A stretch of DNA of 64,000 nt from Lachnospiraceae bacterium. GTDB lineage: Bacteria > Bacillota > Clostridia > Lachnospirales > Lachnospiraceae. Shown here piece after piece: positions 37,265 through 46,341 of the stretch. The stretch is from contig CABIZF010000002.1 in NCBI GenBank assembly GCA_902363135.1, positions 372,001 to 436,000 of the forward strand, given 5' to 3'. The notes under the pieces are model-generated. The model saw only the letters and a program-made list of their open reading frames with translations, did no database searches and was not told where the DNA came from. The first letter of the stretch is position 1. Every line of letters starts with the position of its first letter. A program made the position numbers and the translations under genes.

Positions 37265-37323
37265 AATGCTGTGCGCCGTTCATCTGGCGCATTATGTCAG
37301 CGAAACTGGTGATCGTGTTATGA
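37265..37323 (+). pseudogene. Diverged duplicate of the 35963-36160 small ORF end
   Basis: Read in frame it gives PFIWRIMSAKLVIVL then stop, aligned with PIIWCFMAAKLVSAFW of the copy at 36066-36120. DNA similarity (CATCTGGYG...ATG.C.GCGAA.CTGGTGA) is visible across about 50 bp. Confidence 0.45.
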
Positions 37324-37337
37324 ATGGATTAAGAAGC

Positions 37338-38540
37338 CTAATTGTTCAGACAGCCAAACGCAGTTGCGCGCATGCGCAGGTGATGATATTCTTCAAGGTT
37401 GGGCTGCAGGTTGTGCATGTATACGACGGAGACACCGGTAGATGGGTCTGCCTCTGCCCAGGTGCCGGAGCCGCCGGTCCAGCCGAACTGTCCAATGTTT
37501 CCATTGTTCTGTCCAACATGCCTGTTCATGAGTGTTCGCATTCCATAACCATAGCCATACCCGGCCAGATATGTATTTGAGAAGTCCTCTTCAATCATCG
37601 TCGGAGTCAGGGTGTTCGAGCGAATCAGATCGATGGTCTTGCGCCCGATGATCCGCCTGCCGTTATGGATTCCGCCGTTTGCCAGCATCTGCATCAGCTT
37701 TGTGTAATCGCGGCAGTTTGTAATGACCCTGGCAAAACCGGGAACAGTGCCGAGTTTCCCGACAAACTTTGCTTCATGTTCAGCGGTGGGGATGTACAGT
37801 GCATCTGCTTCGCCGAGCTGTTTTCCGGGTCGGAGATAATAATCCTTTACGAGTCTGGATTCCAGATCGTTAAACAGGAAGTTTGCGGAACTTTCCATAT
37901 CAAGTGGCTCAAACAGCATTTCCCTGATTACCAGCTCAGCAGGTTTTCCAGACAGAACCTCAATCAGTCCGGCCATAAGTTCGCTGGAGAAGCCATAGAG
38001 AAAACGGGTTCCGGGTTCGAACGCGAGCGGGGCAGATGCTGCAGCCCGAATCTGCTCGCGAAGCGTGAAGTACCCCTTTTCCCGGAGTGGCTTCATAGCC
38101 TTTGCCATGGCAAGCGAAGTAGGATGCGGAACCGGAGCCCCGCCGATAATCAGCTCATAGGGAAGGCCGCTTGTCATATTGAAGACATTTTTTATTGTGA
38201 TCGGGTGTTCGGTAGGCACCTCTTCGAGTGTTCCGTTGGATCTCTGAATGATTTTAGTGGAATGCCGAAATTCCGGAAAATATTCGTATAGCGGATCTGT
38301 CATTAAAAATTTTCCCTGTTCATACAGCATCATTCCAACGGTATACATCGCGATTTTGGTCAGGGATGCCTGACGAAAGACATTCTGGGCTGAGAGTGGA
38401 ATCTGATGTTCCACATCAGAATATCCAAAGTAATTTTCATATAAAATTTCTCCTCTGCGGGCAATCATACAGCTGCAGCCGGGAAGACCGTTGTCTACAT
38501 ATCCTTGCAGAAGCCGGTCCAGCGCTTTAAAATCAGACAT
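37338..38540 (-). CDS. Serine hydrolase A, beta-lactamase/EstB family (S12-like)
   Basis: 400 aa. The catalytic S-x-x-K motif is SLTK (S59, K62) in FRQASLTKIA. The second-motif tyrosine is likely in FLYGFSSE, and the C-terminal block FGWTGGSGTWAEADP and YMHNLQPN are typical of this EstB-like group. No signal peptide, so it is not a periplasmic-type beta-lactamase; such proteins are usually esterases or amidases with small acyl substrates. It has three close paralogues in this locus (38611, 42736, 46342). Last gene of a minus-strand operon with 38611 and the MFS gene. Confidence 0.88.
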   Translation of the reverse strand: MSDFKALDRLLQGYVDNGLPGCSCMIARRGEILYENYFGYSDVEHQIPLSAQNVFRQASLTKIAMYTVGMMLYEQGKFLMTDPLYEYFPEFRHSTKIIQRSNGTLEEVPTEHPITIKNVFNMTSGLPYELIIGGAPVPHPTSLAMAKAMKPLREKGYFTLREQIRAAASAPLAFEPGTRFLYGFSSELMAGLIEVLSGKPAELVIREMLFEPLDMESSANFLFNDLESRLVKDYYLRPGKQLGEADALYIPTAEHEAKFVGKLGTVPGFARVITNCRDYTKLMQMLANGGIHNGRRIIGRKTIDLIRSNTLTPTMIEEDFSNTYLAGYGYGYGMRTLMNRHVGQNNGNIGQFGWTGGSGTWAEADPSTGVSVVYMHNLQPNLEEYHHLRMRATAFGCLNN

Positions 38541-38610
38541 AATAAAACCTCCTTTTTTGCCATGTCAGGCACATATTTGTAATTCACTTGTAGCTTGCCT
38601 GATTCAATCT

Positions 38611-39777
38611 CTAGATCAGTCCATATGCGGCAGTACGTACGCGGTGATGGCAGGAAAGCTCATCATTTGGAATCAAATTGTGCATATATACGATTGAAAG
38701 CTTTTCGGATGGATCTGCCTCGCACCAGGTGCCAAAAGCACCGGTCCAGCCGAAGGCACCAATGGAGCTGTTCATATTTCCGCGTTCCGGTGCGATGACA
38801 GTGCGGACACCGCAGCCATAGCCGTATCCGGCATTATAGGCATCTTCAAAATCAATCTGCTGCTGTGGAGTAAGGCTGTTGGCACGCATCAGATCAATCG
38901 TCTGACTGCCGATCAATTGTCTGCCCTTACAGGAGCCACCGCAGGAGAGCAGCTGCATCAGCTTGGAATAGTCATCTACTGTTGAGAAAAGTCTGCGCCA
39001 TCCAGCTTCATGCTCATCGCCGCTAAGATGCTTTTCATCAAAAAAGGTAGGCCCGTTTCCAAGAGAACCATCCTCTTTTTTCACATAAAGCTTTACCATA
39101 CGATCAGAAATATCCCCGAAAAAGATATCTCCGGTATCGTTCATTTCCAGAGGATCAAAAATCATATCCCGCAGTGCCTCATTTACCGGTTTTTCACATA
39201 CGGCTTCGATAATTCCGGCGGCCAGCTCGCTGGAGAAGCCATAAAGCCAGTGAGAGCCAGGCTCGAAGGCAAGTGGAGCATCAGCCATTGCCCGGATCTG
39301 TTCCCGAAGGGTATAGTGCCCTTTTTCCCAGAGGGGTTTCATACAGTTCTGCATGCCCTGAAGGGTAGGGTCTGCGGTCGGGGCATCGGAATTACAGTAA
39401 GGAAGTCCGCATTTCATGGTGAGGGTATCGCGGATTGTGACCGGATGTTCCGTCGGAACGACATCGATATAGCCGTTTGCATGACGGACGTATTTTTTGC
39501 TTGTGGCCCATTCCGGAAAAAATGTGCTGACGGGATCTGACAGAAGAAAGGCACCGCGCTCATACAGCATCATCATAGCGGTATACAGTGGGATTTTAGA
39601 CATGGATGCGAGCCGAAATACGGATTTATCCGTGAGGGGAGTCCCGGAAGTATCCGAATGGCCAAAGTATCCTTCGTATAGGGTAGTGCCATTTTGGACG
39701 ACCTTCAGCGCACAGCCCGGGATGCCTTTATCCACAAAGCTTTGCAGCAGCAGATCAAGATCTTTTACAGATGACAT
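38611..39777 (-). CDS. Serine hydrolase B, beta-lactamase/EstB family
   Basis: 388 aa, paralogue of serine hydrolase A. Catalytic SMSK (S58, K61) in RLASMSKIPLY; WLYGFSSELAAGIIE; GAFGWTGAFGTWCEADP; YMHNLIPNDE. Cytoplasmic. It lies between the MFS gene (30 nt upstream) and hydrolase A, so it is co-transcribed. Probable role: removal of an acyl group from an imported compound; exact chemistry unknown. Confidence 0.88.
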   Translation of the reverse strand: MSSVKDLDLLLQSFVDKGIPGCALKVVQNGTTLYEGYFGHSDTSGTPLTDKSVFRLASMSKIPLYTAMMMLYERGAFLLSDPVSTFFPEWATSKKYVRHANGYIDVVPTEHPVTIRDTLTMKCGLPYCNSDAPTADPTLQGMQNCMKPLWEKGHYTLREQIRAMADAPLAFEPGSHWLYGFSSELAAGIIEAVCEKPVNEALRDMIFDPLEMNDTGDIFFGDISDRMVKLYVKKEDGSLGNGPTFFDEKHLSGDEHEAGWRRLFSTVDDYSKLMQLLSCGGSCKGRQLIGSQTIDLMRANSLTPQQQIDFEDAYNAGYGYGCGVRTVIAPERGNMNSSIGAFGWTGAFGTWCEADPSEKLSIVYMHNLIPNDELSCHHRVRTAAYGLI

Positions 39778-39807
39778 AGTAATACCTCCTTATGAAATGA
39801 AAAAATA

Positions 39808-40998
39808 TTATTGAATGACTGTTTCAGAAGCAGTCTTTCGGTTGAGATGAAGCTGATAAGCAGTAAAGCAGATAACTCCCAGGAGAAAAAATCCTGCCAT
39901 GCAGAAGAAGACGCCCTCATATCCGAATTGCTCTGCGACTTTTCCGCCCCAGATCGGTCCAAGTCCCTGTCCGATATCCGCACCAATATAATAGGTGCTT
40001 GTAGCGACACCAATTCTTGCGGCATCCACCCGTTTGACACAGGCAGACTGAAGGGAGATTTGCCCGCCGACATTGCCGAAGGCTTTTATAGCCGCTGCAA
40101 TGAGGATTGGTACAAGAATGCCGGATTTACCGATGAGAATCATGGAGCCTGCACCGGCAAGCAACGAAAGATTTACAATAAACAGCAGATTGGCCCGGTC
40201 GATTACTTTCCCGACAAGGAGACGCAGGACGAAAAGGACGATTGCGTTTACAGAAAAGAACAGGGAAATCTGAGCAATCTTACTGGATTCGCCGAGGAGG
40301 ACAAGGAAGGAATTTACGATTCCGTTGCCCATGGAGAAGAGCCCGGCGATCAGTGAATAGAAAATACATTCCTTTGCAATCAGGCTGCTAAATGACAGAG
40401 AATGTCTGCCTTCCGAAGAATGGCCGACAACTGTTTCATAATGAAAAGCGGTCTGCAAAACGACGGCTGCGAGCAGCGTAGAAGCCGCTATGATAAAGAA
40501 TAGAGCTCTGTATCCGAAGGCATCCCGGATCGCAATCCCGATGGTTGGTCCTACGATTTGTGCCAGTACCTGACCGAGCCCATAGTAGCCGAGGCCTTCT
40601 CCCATGTGGTCATCCGGAATAAATTCCGTAGCAAGCGCCATATTGGCGGTTCCATTAATGCCAAACAGTGCGCCGTGAAGCACGCGCATGACAAGAAGGA
40701 TACTTACAGTCGGAGATAAAGCATAGAAAACGATGACAAGCGCGATTAAAAAGGTAGTATAAACGCAGATCCGCTTTTTATTGAGAAAATCCGAGAGAAA
40801 GCCTCCTACCGGTCGGAAAAACAGCGCAGTAATCGAAAAGATTCCGGATATCAATCCGACGGCGGTCAGTTCTGTGCCAAACGAGACAGCATAGGATGAA
40901 ATCAGGGTGGTAATCATGTTGAACCCGAGCGCGGTGATCAGACTGACCGCAATTAGAATCAGAAAGCCGGCGTTCATAAGTTTTTCTGGTTTTTTCAT
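39808..40998 (-). CDS. MFS transporter
   Basis: 396 aa with about 12 hydrophobic segments. The loop 2-3 signature appears as RPVGGFLSDFLNKKR (G-x-x-x-D...R-K/R type), and RVLHGALFGINGTANMALA fits the motif after helix 4. Drug:proton or sugar-type substrate cannot be told from the sequence. It is first in a minus-strand operon with two serine hydrolases and has a strong promoter with GCTAAAA elements. It could import the hydrolases' substrate or export their product. Confidence 0.88.
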   Translation of the reverse strand: MKKPEKLMNAGFLILIAVSLITALGFNMITTLISSYAVSFGTELTAVGLISGIFSITALFFRPVGGFLSDFLNKKRICVYTTFLIALVIVFYALSPTVSILLVMRVLHGALFGINGTANMALATEFIPDDHMGEGLGYYGLGQVLAQIVGPTIGIAIRDAFGYRALFFIIAASTLLAAVVLQTAFHYETVVGHSSEGRHSLSFSSLIAKECIFYSLIAGLFSMGNGIVNSFLVLLGESSKIAQISLFFSVNAIVLFVLRLLVGKVIDRANLLFIVNLSLLAGAGSMILIGKSGILVPILIAAAIKAFGNVGGQISLQSACVKRVDAARIGVATSTYYIGADIGQGLGPIWGGKVAEQFGYEGVFFCMAGFFLLGVICFTAYQLHLNRKTASETVIQ

Positions 40999-41035
40999 AG
41001 ACTAATCTCCATTTCCGCGCTGATGAAAATCTGGC

Positions 41036-41189
41036 GCTAATTATTTTGCTAATTTAAATCATAATATAAGCGAAAAGATATGTCAATATATAAGCTAAAA
41101 ACGCTAAAAAAGAAAAGCGTTATTGACAATAAAAATGCTAAGTAATATAATTTATACAAGTATTACAGAGGGAGCTAAAACGAAATAGC
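41036..41189. promoter_or_regulatory. Divergent promoters with GCTAAAA operators (MFS operon / serine hydrolase C)
   Basis: Minus strand: TTGACA (41081-41086), 17 bp, TATGAT (41058-41063). Plus strand: TTGACA (41123-41128), 17 bp, TATAAT (41146-41151). Elements: GCTAA twice (41036-41052); GCTAAAAAC then GCTAAAAA (41094-41110) between the promoters; TGCTAA in the plus spacer; and GCTAAAACGAAATAGC (41174-41189) just before the RBS of the plus gene. Confidence 0.8.
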
Positions 41190-41205
41190 TAAATGGAGGA
41201 GGAAT

Positions 41206-42714
41206 ATGGAATTAGAAAGAATAACACCTGAACAGGCTGGAATTTCAGGAGAAAAAGTTAAAGAGTGTATCCAGAAGCTGATGCATGATGAGACGCAGAT
41301 GCATGGGTTTATGGCGGCGCGGAATGGGAAGGTTTTTGCAGAAGGCTGGTGGACACCGTATGGTCCGGAGCGGATTCACTGCAACCATTCGCTTGGGAAA
41401 AGCTATACGGCAGCAGCGATTGGAATTTTATATACGCAAAGAAAGCTGAAGCTCGAAGAGCGGGTGGTGGACTTATTTGCAGATGAGCTGAGGCAGTATG
41501 GAATCGAACCAGATGAAAATATGAAGAAGCTGACCGTCTATCATGTCCTTACGATGACCAATGGCATGGCGCGTCATCCGATCATGGATGCCGAATGGCT
41601 GAAAAATTACCTGGCAGAGCCGGTAGTCGCAGAACCGGGAACGGAATTCCTTTACAATTCCTCCGGTTCCTGTCTGCTTGGTGCTATCGTGAAGAAAAAG
41701 ACCGGTAAAGGGATGAGGGAGTTCCTGAAAGAGTTCTTATTTGATAAAATAGGAATAGACGGGGAACGCTTTCAGATTTTCAGATTTCCGGACGGATATG
41801 ATGCAGAACCCGGCACAGCGTCTGTGACGGAAGATAATCTCCGTTTGGCAATATTATTTATGAATTACGGAAACTGGAATGGAGAGCAGATCATTGCGGA
41901 GGACTGGATGCACATGGCTATGAGCTGTCAGATTTCGACAGAGCCAAATGGCGGTACAGAGGATTATCGGCACGGTTATGGATTTCAGCTCTGGAACAGT
42001 GCGATTCCGGGCGTTTACCGTTTCGACGGGGGACAGGGACAGTATGGCCTGATCTGGCCGGAACGGAAAATCGCAGTAGCAATTCACGAGGGAGCTGTGA
42101 TGCCGGAAGGCCCACAGATTACGCTGGATGTCCTGTATGAGTACTTGCTGAATGAGATGCGAAATGAGCCACTTCCGGAGAATCCCCAGGCAGATGCAGC
42201 ACTTCTGGAGTTTGAGCGGAATCTGAAGGTGCCGGAGCAGGAAGCGAATACGCTGTATGTACCGACAGAGTGTTTTTCCGGAAGCTATGTCGTTGTATCA
42301 GGGGACGGAGATCCTTGGATCAGCGTTGCACCGGGCGGATACAACTTCTTCACCTGCTTTTATCACGCTGATAAAAAACAGGCATTTACGGATTTTACAC
42401 TGAAAATGGATGAGCAGAAGTGCGTATTCACAGTGGACGGTTATGCGGTCTTTGAAGCATATTTTGACGGAAAGCATCATCCGGTTTACACAGATAATGT
42501 GCTTCCGGAGATAGGATGGAATTGTTCTTATGCCAGATATCTGGATGAAGATACCTTGCAGATTACGACAAAATGGCTGAATGGATGGTTCGATGACCGG
42601 ATTGTAATGAAGAAAAAGGGAGATATTCTGGAGATGACTTTCTATAAGGATCGACTGACCGTTTCAGATAACCGTTATACGATAAAACACTGTACAGCAA
42701 AGCGGCAGCAGTAA
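41206..42714 (+). CDS. Serine hydrolase C, beta-lactamase family with C-terminal extension
   Basis: 502 aa. The catalytic motif is SLGK (S62, K65) in HCNHSLGKSYTAAAIG; the tyrosine motif is YNSSG; the late His/Lys-type motif may be HGYGFQLW or DGGQGQYGLI. It belongs to a different subgroup from hydrolases A, B, D and H and has an extra beta-rich region of about 150 residues after 345. No signal peptide. First gene of the plus-strand operon 41206-47499; RBS GGAGGAGG. Probably an esterase. Confidence 0.85.
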   Translation: MELERITPEQAGISGEKVKECIQKLMHDETQMHGFMAARNGKVFAEGWWTPYGPERIHCNHSLGKSYTAAAIGILYTQRKLKLEERVVDLFADELRQYGIEPDENMKKLTVYHVLTMTNGMARHPIMDAEWLKNYLAEPVVAEPGTEFLYNSSGSCLLGAIVKKKTGKGMREFLKEFLFDKIGIDGERFQIFRFPDGYDAEPGTASVTEDNLRLAILFMNYGNWNGEQIIAEDWMHMAMSCQISTEPNGGTEDYRHGYGFQLWNSAIPGVYRFDGGQGQYGLIWPERKIAVAIHEGAVMPEGPQITLDVLYEYLLNEMRNEPLPENPQADAALLEFERNLKVPEQEANTLYVPTECFSGSYVVVSGDGDPWISVAPGGYNFFTCFYHADKKQAFTDFTLKMDEQKCVFTVDGYAVFEAYFDGKHHPVYTDNVLPEIGWNCSYARYLDEDTLQITTKWLNGWFDDRIVMKKKGDILEMTFYKDRLTVSDNRYTIKHCTAKRQQ

Positions 42715-42735
42715 AGGCTGCAGAAAGAGGAAAAT

Positions 42736-43905
42736 ATGGGGGATTTTACAAAGCTTGATGATCTTCTGACCGGGTTTGCAGGAAAAACATTACCAGGATG
42801 TGCGTGTGTCATTCGAAAAGGGAACGAAATTTTACATGAAAGCTATGCCGGCTGGGCAGATATCGAACAGAAAACAGCAGTGGATCGGGAGAGTGTCTTC
42901 CGACAGGCCTCCACGACCAAGCTGTTTACCTATGCGATTATGGGAATGTTGTATGAGGAGGGAAAGTTCCTTTTTTCCGATCCGGTCAGTGAATATCTGC
43001 CGGAGTGGAGGCACACAGTCAGATGGCAGCGCAGGGAAAACGGAACGATTGAGCTTGTGCCATTGGAGCATCCGATCACAGTCCGGGATGCGGCAGCTAT
43101 GATGTGCGGCCTGCCGTATTGCATGTTTCCGGATCCGAATGCGGCAGATCCGACTGTGAAGGGCATGAGTGAGAAGATGGAGCAGCTTCTGAAAAACGGA
43201 ACTCCGACGTTGCGGGAGGAGGTTCGGCAGATGGCGGAGGTTCCGGTATATTTTGAACCGGGTACACACTGGCTGTACGGATTTGGAAGTGAGATCATCG
43301 GGGCAATTGTGGAAGAAATCACCGGAAAGCCGCTGAGAGTCAGCTTTTCCGAACGGCTGATCGAACCACTTGGGCTGAAGGATACCGGCATGTGCCTGAC
43401 TCCAAAAATCAGGAAGCATCTCGTGACGATGTACCGGAAGGAACATGGAATACTGCATGCGCTGGGAAAGGAAGCGGATGCTTCGCTGGAGCCGGACGCA
43501 GTACCGGCAGGCGCAAGAGTACAGCTGCTGACCAGCGCCGGGGATTTTTCCATATTTATGAGCATGCTTGCAAACGGGGGAAGGTATGATGGAGTCCGGT
43601 ATCTTGCAGAAGGAACTGTCCGGATGCTCACGTCGGATCAGCTTGATGGGAGTACACGCAGAGATTTTGAAAATCCATATCTTGCAGGCTATGGCTATGG
43701 TCTTGGATTCCGGGTGCTGAAAAGGCAGGCCGGAGGTTTTCACAATGGTCATCCGGGGGCATTTGGGTGGACCGGTGGTACCGGAACGTGGGTAGAAGCA
43801 GACCCGATAACGGGAATTTCCATTGCCTATATGCACAATATGATACCAAATGAAGAACTGTATCACCACCATCGCATGCGTAATGTGGTATATGGATGTT
43901 TATAA
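42736..43905 (+). CDS. Serine hydrolase D, beta-lactamase/EstB family
   Basis: 389 aa, paralogue of A, B and H: LPGCACVIRKG, catalytic STTK (S59, K62), EHPITVRD, GLPYCMFPDP, HWLYGFGSEIIGAIVE, GAFGWTGGTGTWVEADP. Cytoplasmic. 21 nt after hydrolase C and followed at once by esterase E, so within one operon. Confidence 0.88.
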   Translation: MGDFTKLDDLLTGFAGKTLPGCACVIRKGNEILHESYAGWADIEQKTAVDRESVFRQASTTKLFTYAIMGMLYEEGKFLFSDPVSEYLPEWRHTVRWQRRENGTIELVPLEHPITVRDAAAMMCGLPYCMFPDPNAADPTVKGMSEKMEQLLKNGTPTLREEVRQMAEVPVYFEPGTHWLYGFGSEIIGAIVEEITGKPLRVSFSERLIEPLGLKDTGMCLTPKIRKHLVTMYRKEHGILHALGKEADASLEPDAVPAGARVQLLTSAGDFSIFMSMLANGGRYDGVRYLAEGTVRMLTSDQLDGSTRRDFENPYLAGYGYGLGFRVLKRQAGGFHNGHPGAFGWTGGTGTWVEADPITGISIAYMHNMIPNEELYHHHRMRNVVYGCL

Positions 43906-43928
43906 AAAAGAGAAAGGCAGGAATTAAA

Positions 43929-44711
43929 ATGGCATTTATAGAATTGGATCTGCGATCTGGCTATTTGAACAGCCATGAGGAGGTGTGGATGATCCTTCCG
44001 GATGAGAAGCCGCCCAAGGACGGCTATCCAGTCCTCTGGCTGTTCCACGGAGCACATCAAGACTGCTCCGAATGGGTTCGGAATTCATCTGTTGAGCGGT
44101 TTGCGAATGAGCGGGGGCTGGCAGTCATTATGCCGACGATGCTACACAGCTATGGCATGGATATGAAATATGGTGCAGACTATTTTTCCATGGTTACAAG
44201 GGAGCTGTGGCCGGAGCTGCACTGGATGTTCCCGTGTCTGTCACAGAAAAAGGAAAAAAATTTCGTTGCAGGCGCATCAATGGGCGGGTATATTGCTTAC
44301 AAATGGGCGCTGACCTGCCCGGAACAGTTTGCAAAGGCAGGCGGCTTTGCAGGCTCGATCGACATTGTGTCGGTGCTGCACAAACATATCGGAAAAGGGA
44401 AGCCGGATTTTGGACATTATCTGGAGAACTCCTTTGGTTCGCCGGAGGCAATCGAGCATACAAAGGATGATCTGTTTTGGCTGGCAGCAAAACAGCAGAA
44501 AGCAGGAAAGCTTCTTCCGGAATGCTGGATGGTATGCGGAACAGAGGACTTTGGGTACGGACTTTGCAAGGCAGCCTGTGAGCGATTGAGCGGCATGGGA
44601 CTGGACGTCACCTGGCTGGAGGATCACGGGGAACACAATTTTGCAATATGGGACAGATATATTGAGCCATTTTTTGACTGGCTCGGGCTTTGGAAGGGAG
44701 GTGTTCGGTAA
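43929..44711 (+). CDS. Esterase E, alpha/beta hydrolase (esterase D-like)
   Basis: About 260 aa, PF00756-type esterase fold. Oxyanion region LWLFHGAHQDCSEW; nucleophile S117 in GASMGGYIA; likely acid D in CGTEDFGYG; catalytic His in DHGEHNFAIW. No signal peptide. ATG 43929 (MAFIELDL) is chosen; the open frame extends to 43896 over the hydrolase D stop. Its stop shares a base with the next start (TAATG). Confidence 0.87.
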   Translation: MAFIELDLRSGYLNSHEEVWMILPDEKPPKDGYPVLWLFHGAHQDCSEWVRNSSVERFANERGLAVIMPTMLHSYGMDMKYGADYFSMVTRELWPELHWMFPCLSQKKEKNFVAGASMGGYIAYKWALTCPEQFAKAGGFAGSIDIVSVLHKHIGKGKPDFGHYLENSFGSPEAIEHTKDDLFWLAAKQQKAGKLLPECWMVCGTEDFGYGLCKAACERLSGMGLDVTWLEDHGEHNFAIWDRYIEPFFDWLGLWKGGVR

Positions 44712-45523
44712 TGGCAGTGCTCAGTCTTCGGTTTCAATCAAAGCTTCTTGGATTTTCCACCGCAGTGCGGATTTTAATTCCGACTGAATGGGGGAAAGAA
44801 TTTGACTATAAAGCATACTATGAGAACAAGGAAAAGCTGCCGGTGCTGTGGCTTCTGCATGGGGGCAGTGATAATTATGCAGACTGGCATGACTGCACGA
44901 CAGTTCAGATTTTGGCAGATCAATACAAGATTGCCGTCATCATGCCGGATGCCCAGAACAGCAGCTATTCCAATATGGCGTTCGGACCGGCCTGGTTTGA
45001 CTATATGACGCAGGAGCTTCCGGAATATCTTTATCAGCGTTTTCCATTTTCCAGGGAGCGGGAGAAGAATTTTATTGCAGGAATGTCGATGGGAGGCTTC
45101 GGAACGCTAAAAATTGCACTGCGTTATCCGGAACGTTTTCTGGCAGCCTGTCCGATCGCATCGGCAGTACAGCTGACAAACCAGTATGTGCATCACAGGA
45201 CAGATGAACGCGAATGGTTTGGAAGAGAATTTGAAAAGATTTTTGGTCATTACGAGCATCCGGAAGAGCTGCTTGGAAGCGAGGAGGACTGCTACTGGCT
45301 TCTGGATCAGGCTCTGGAACAGAAAAAGATCCTTCCGGCATTTATGATGGCACAGGGAACAGAGGACTTCACTTATAATGGAAATAAAGAATTTTATCAG
45401 TATGCCACAGCAAAGGGAGTTCCGGTAAAATGGGTGGAGGCACCGGGAGTTCATGACTGGAACAGCTGGAATCTCTATATTCCGCAAGTATTTTCATTTA
45501 TAAAGGAACAGATGGATCGATAA
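44711..45523 (+). CDS. Esterase F, alpha/beta hydrolase (tributyrin esterase-like)
   Basis: 270 aa. LWLLHGGSDNYADW (oxyanion loop), nucleophile S126 in GMSMGGFGT, acid in QGTEDFTYNG, His in PGVHDWNSW. The N-terminal LRFQSKLLGFSTAVRILIP pattern is common to small acyl esterases of the EstA type in Firmicutes. ATG 44711 overlaps the previous stop; RBS GGGAGGTG. Paralogue of G and K. Confidence 0.87.
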   Translation: MAVLSLRFQSKLLGFSTAVRILIPTEWGKEFDYKAYYENKEKLPVLWLLHGGSDNYADWHDCTTVQILADQYKIAVIMPDAQNSSYSNMAFGPAWFDYMTQELPEYLYQRFPFSREREKNFIAGMSMGGFGTLKIALRYPERFLAACPIASAVQLTNQYVHHRTDEREWFGREFEKIFGHYEHPEELLGSEEDCYWLLDQALEQKKILPAFMMAQGTEDFTYNGNKEFYQYATAKGVPVKWVEAPGVHDWNSWNLYIPQVFSFIKEQMDR

Positions 45524-45540
45524 GAAAGGAGGAGTAATAG

Positions 45541-46329
45541 ATGGGAGTCCTTCGATATGAATTTTATTCTAAGCTGCTTGGAAAACAGATAAGGCTCTGC
45601 ATGGTACTGCCGGAACAGGCACATGCCGGAAAGCTTCCGGATGCCACCTTATATCTTCTGCATGGGGGCGGCGGTAATGCGGAGGACTGGCTGCGTTACA
45701 CGTCTGTTGAACGCTATGCGGATGAAAGGCAGATGGCAGTGATCATGCCGGAGGTGGATGGCACTTGCTTTTATGCGGATATGAAATATGGGTATCCATA
45801 TTTTACATATTTGACAAAAGAGATACCGGCTCTGGTGGAAGCGCTGTTTCCGGTGAATAAAGAGCGTGGCAGGCGGTTTGTGGCAGGGTTGTCTATGGGG
45901 GGATACGGAGCCTGGAAGTGGGCATTTGCCGCACCGCAGTTTTTTGGAGCGGCAGCGAATTTGTCGGGTATTTCCTTTGTGACAGAGGTTTTCAAAAAGG
46001 GCGGATTTGCATTTGCAGACGATGAGAATGGAAATAATCCGCTGGTGATCCGAAACTGGGGAAGCCTGGATGCGCTTGCGGGCAGTGTCAGTGATTCAAA
46101 GACGTGGGTAGATCAGGCCGTCCGGGAAAAGACGGATCTGCCTGCATTATATTCCGGAATAGGAACAGAAGATTTTAGCTTTGCAGATTCTGTGCGCTAT
46201 CTGGCGTATTGTCGAAAACAGGGGCTGGAAATTCACAGCCTGGAAATTCCGGGGAAGCATGAGTGGAAGGTATGGGATACACTCATTTCGGACTTTATGG
46301 ACTGGGCAATGCTTCATGCGGTTCGATGA
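45541..46329 (+). CDS. Esterase G, alpha/beta hydrolase (tributyrin esterase-like)
   Basis: 262 aa. YLLHGGGGNAEDW, nucleophile S118 in GLSMGGYGAW, acid in GTEDFSFAD, His in PGKHEWKVW. Cytoplasmic. Starts LRYEFYSKLLGKQIRL, like esterase K (LRYNYRSEVLG), so F, G and K share ancestry. RBS AAGGAGGAG. 12 nt before serine hydrolase H. Confidence 0.87.
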   Translation: MGVLRYEFYSKLLGKQIRLCMVLPEQAHAGKLPDATLYLLHGGGGNAEDWLRYTSVERYADERQMAVIMPEVDGTCFYADMKYGYPYFTYLTKEIPALVEALFPVNKERGRRFVAGLSMGGYGAWKWAFAAPQFFGAAANLSGISFVTEVFKKGGFAFADDENGNNPLVIRNWGSLDALAGSVSDSKTWVDQAVREKTDLPALYSGIGTEDFSFADSVRYLAYCRKQGLEIHSLEIPGKHEWKVWDTLISDFMDWAMLHAVR

Positions 46330-46341
46330 AAGGAGAAGAAA

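Noticed and set aside
42832..43872. 346-codon minus-strand open frame
   Set aside because: Shadow of serine hydrolase D; composition rich in Cys, His, Arg and Pro.
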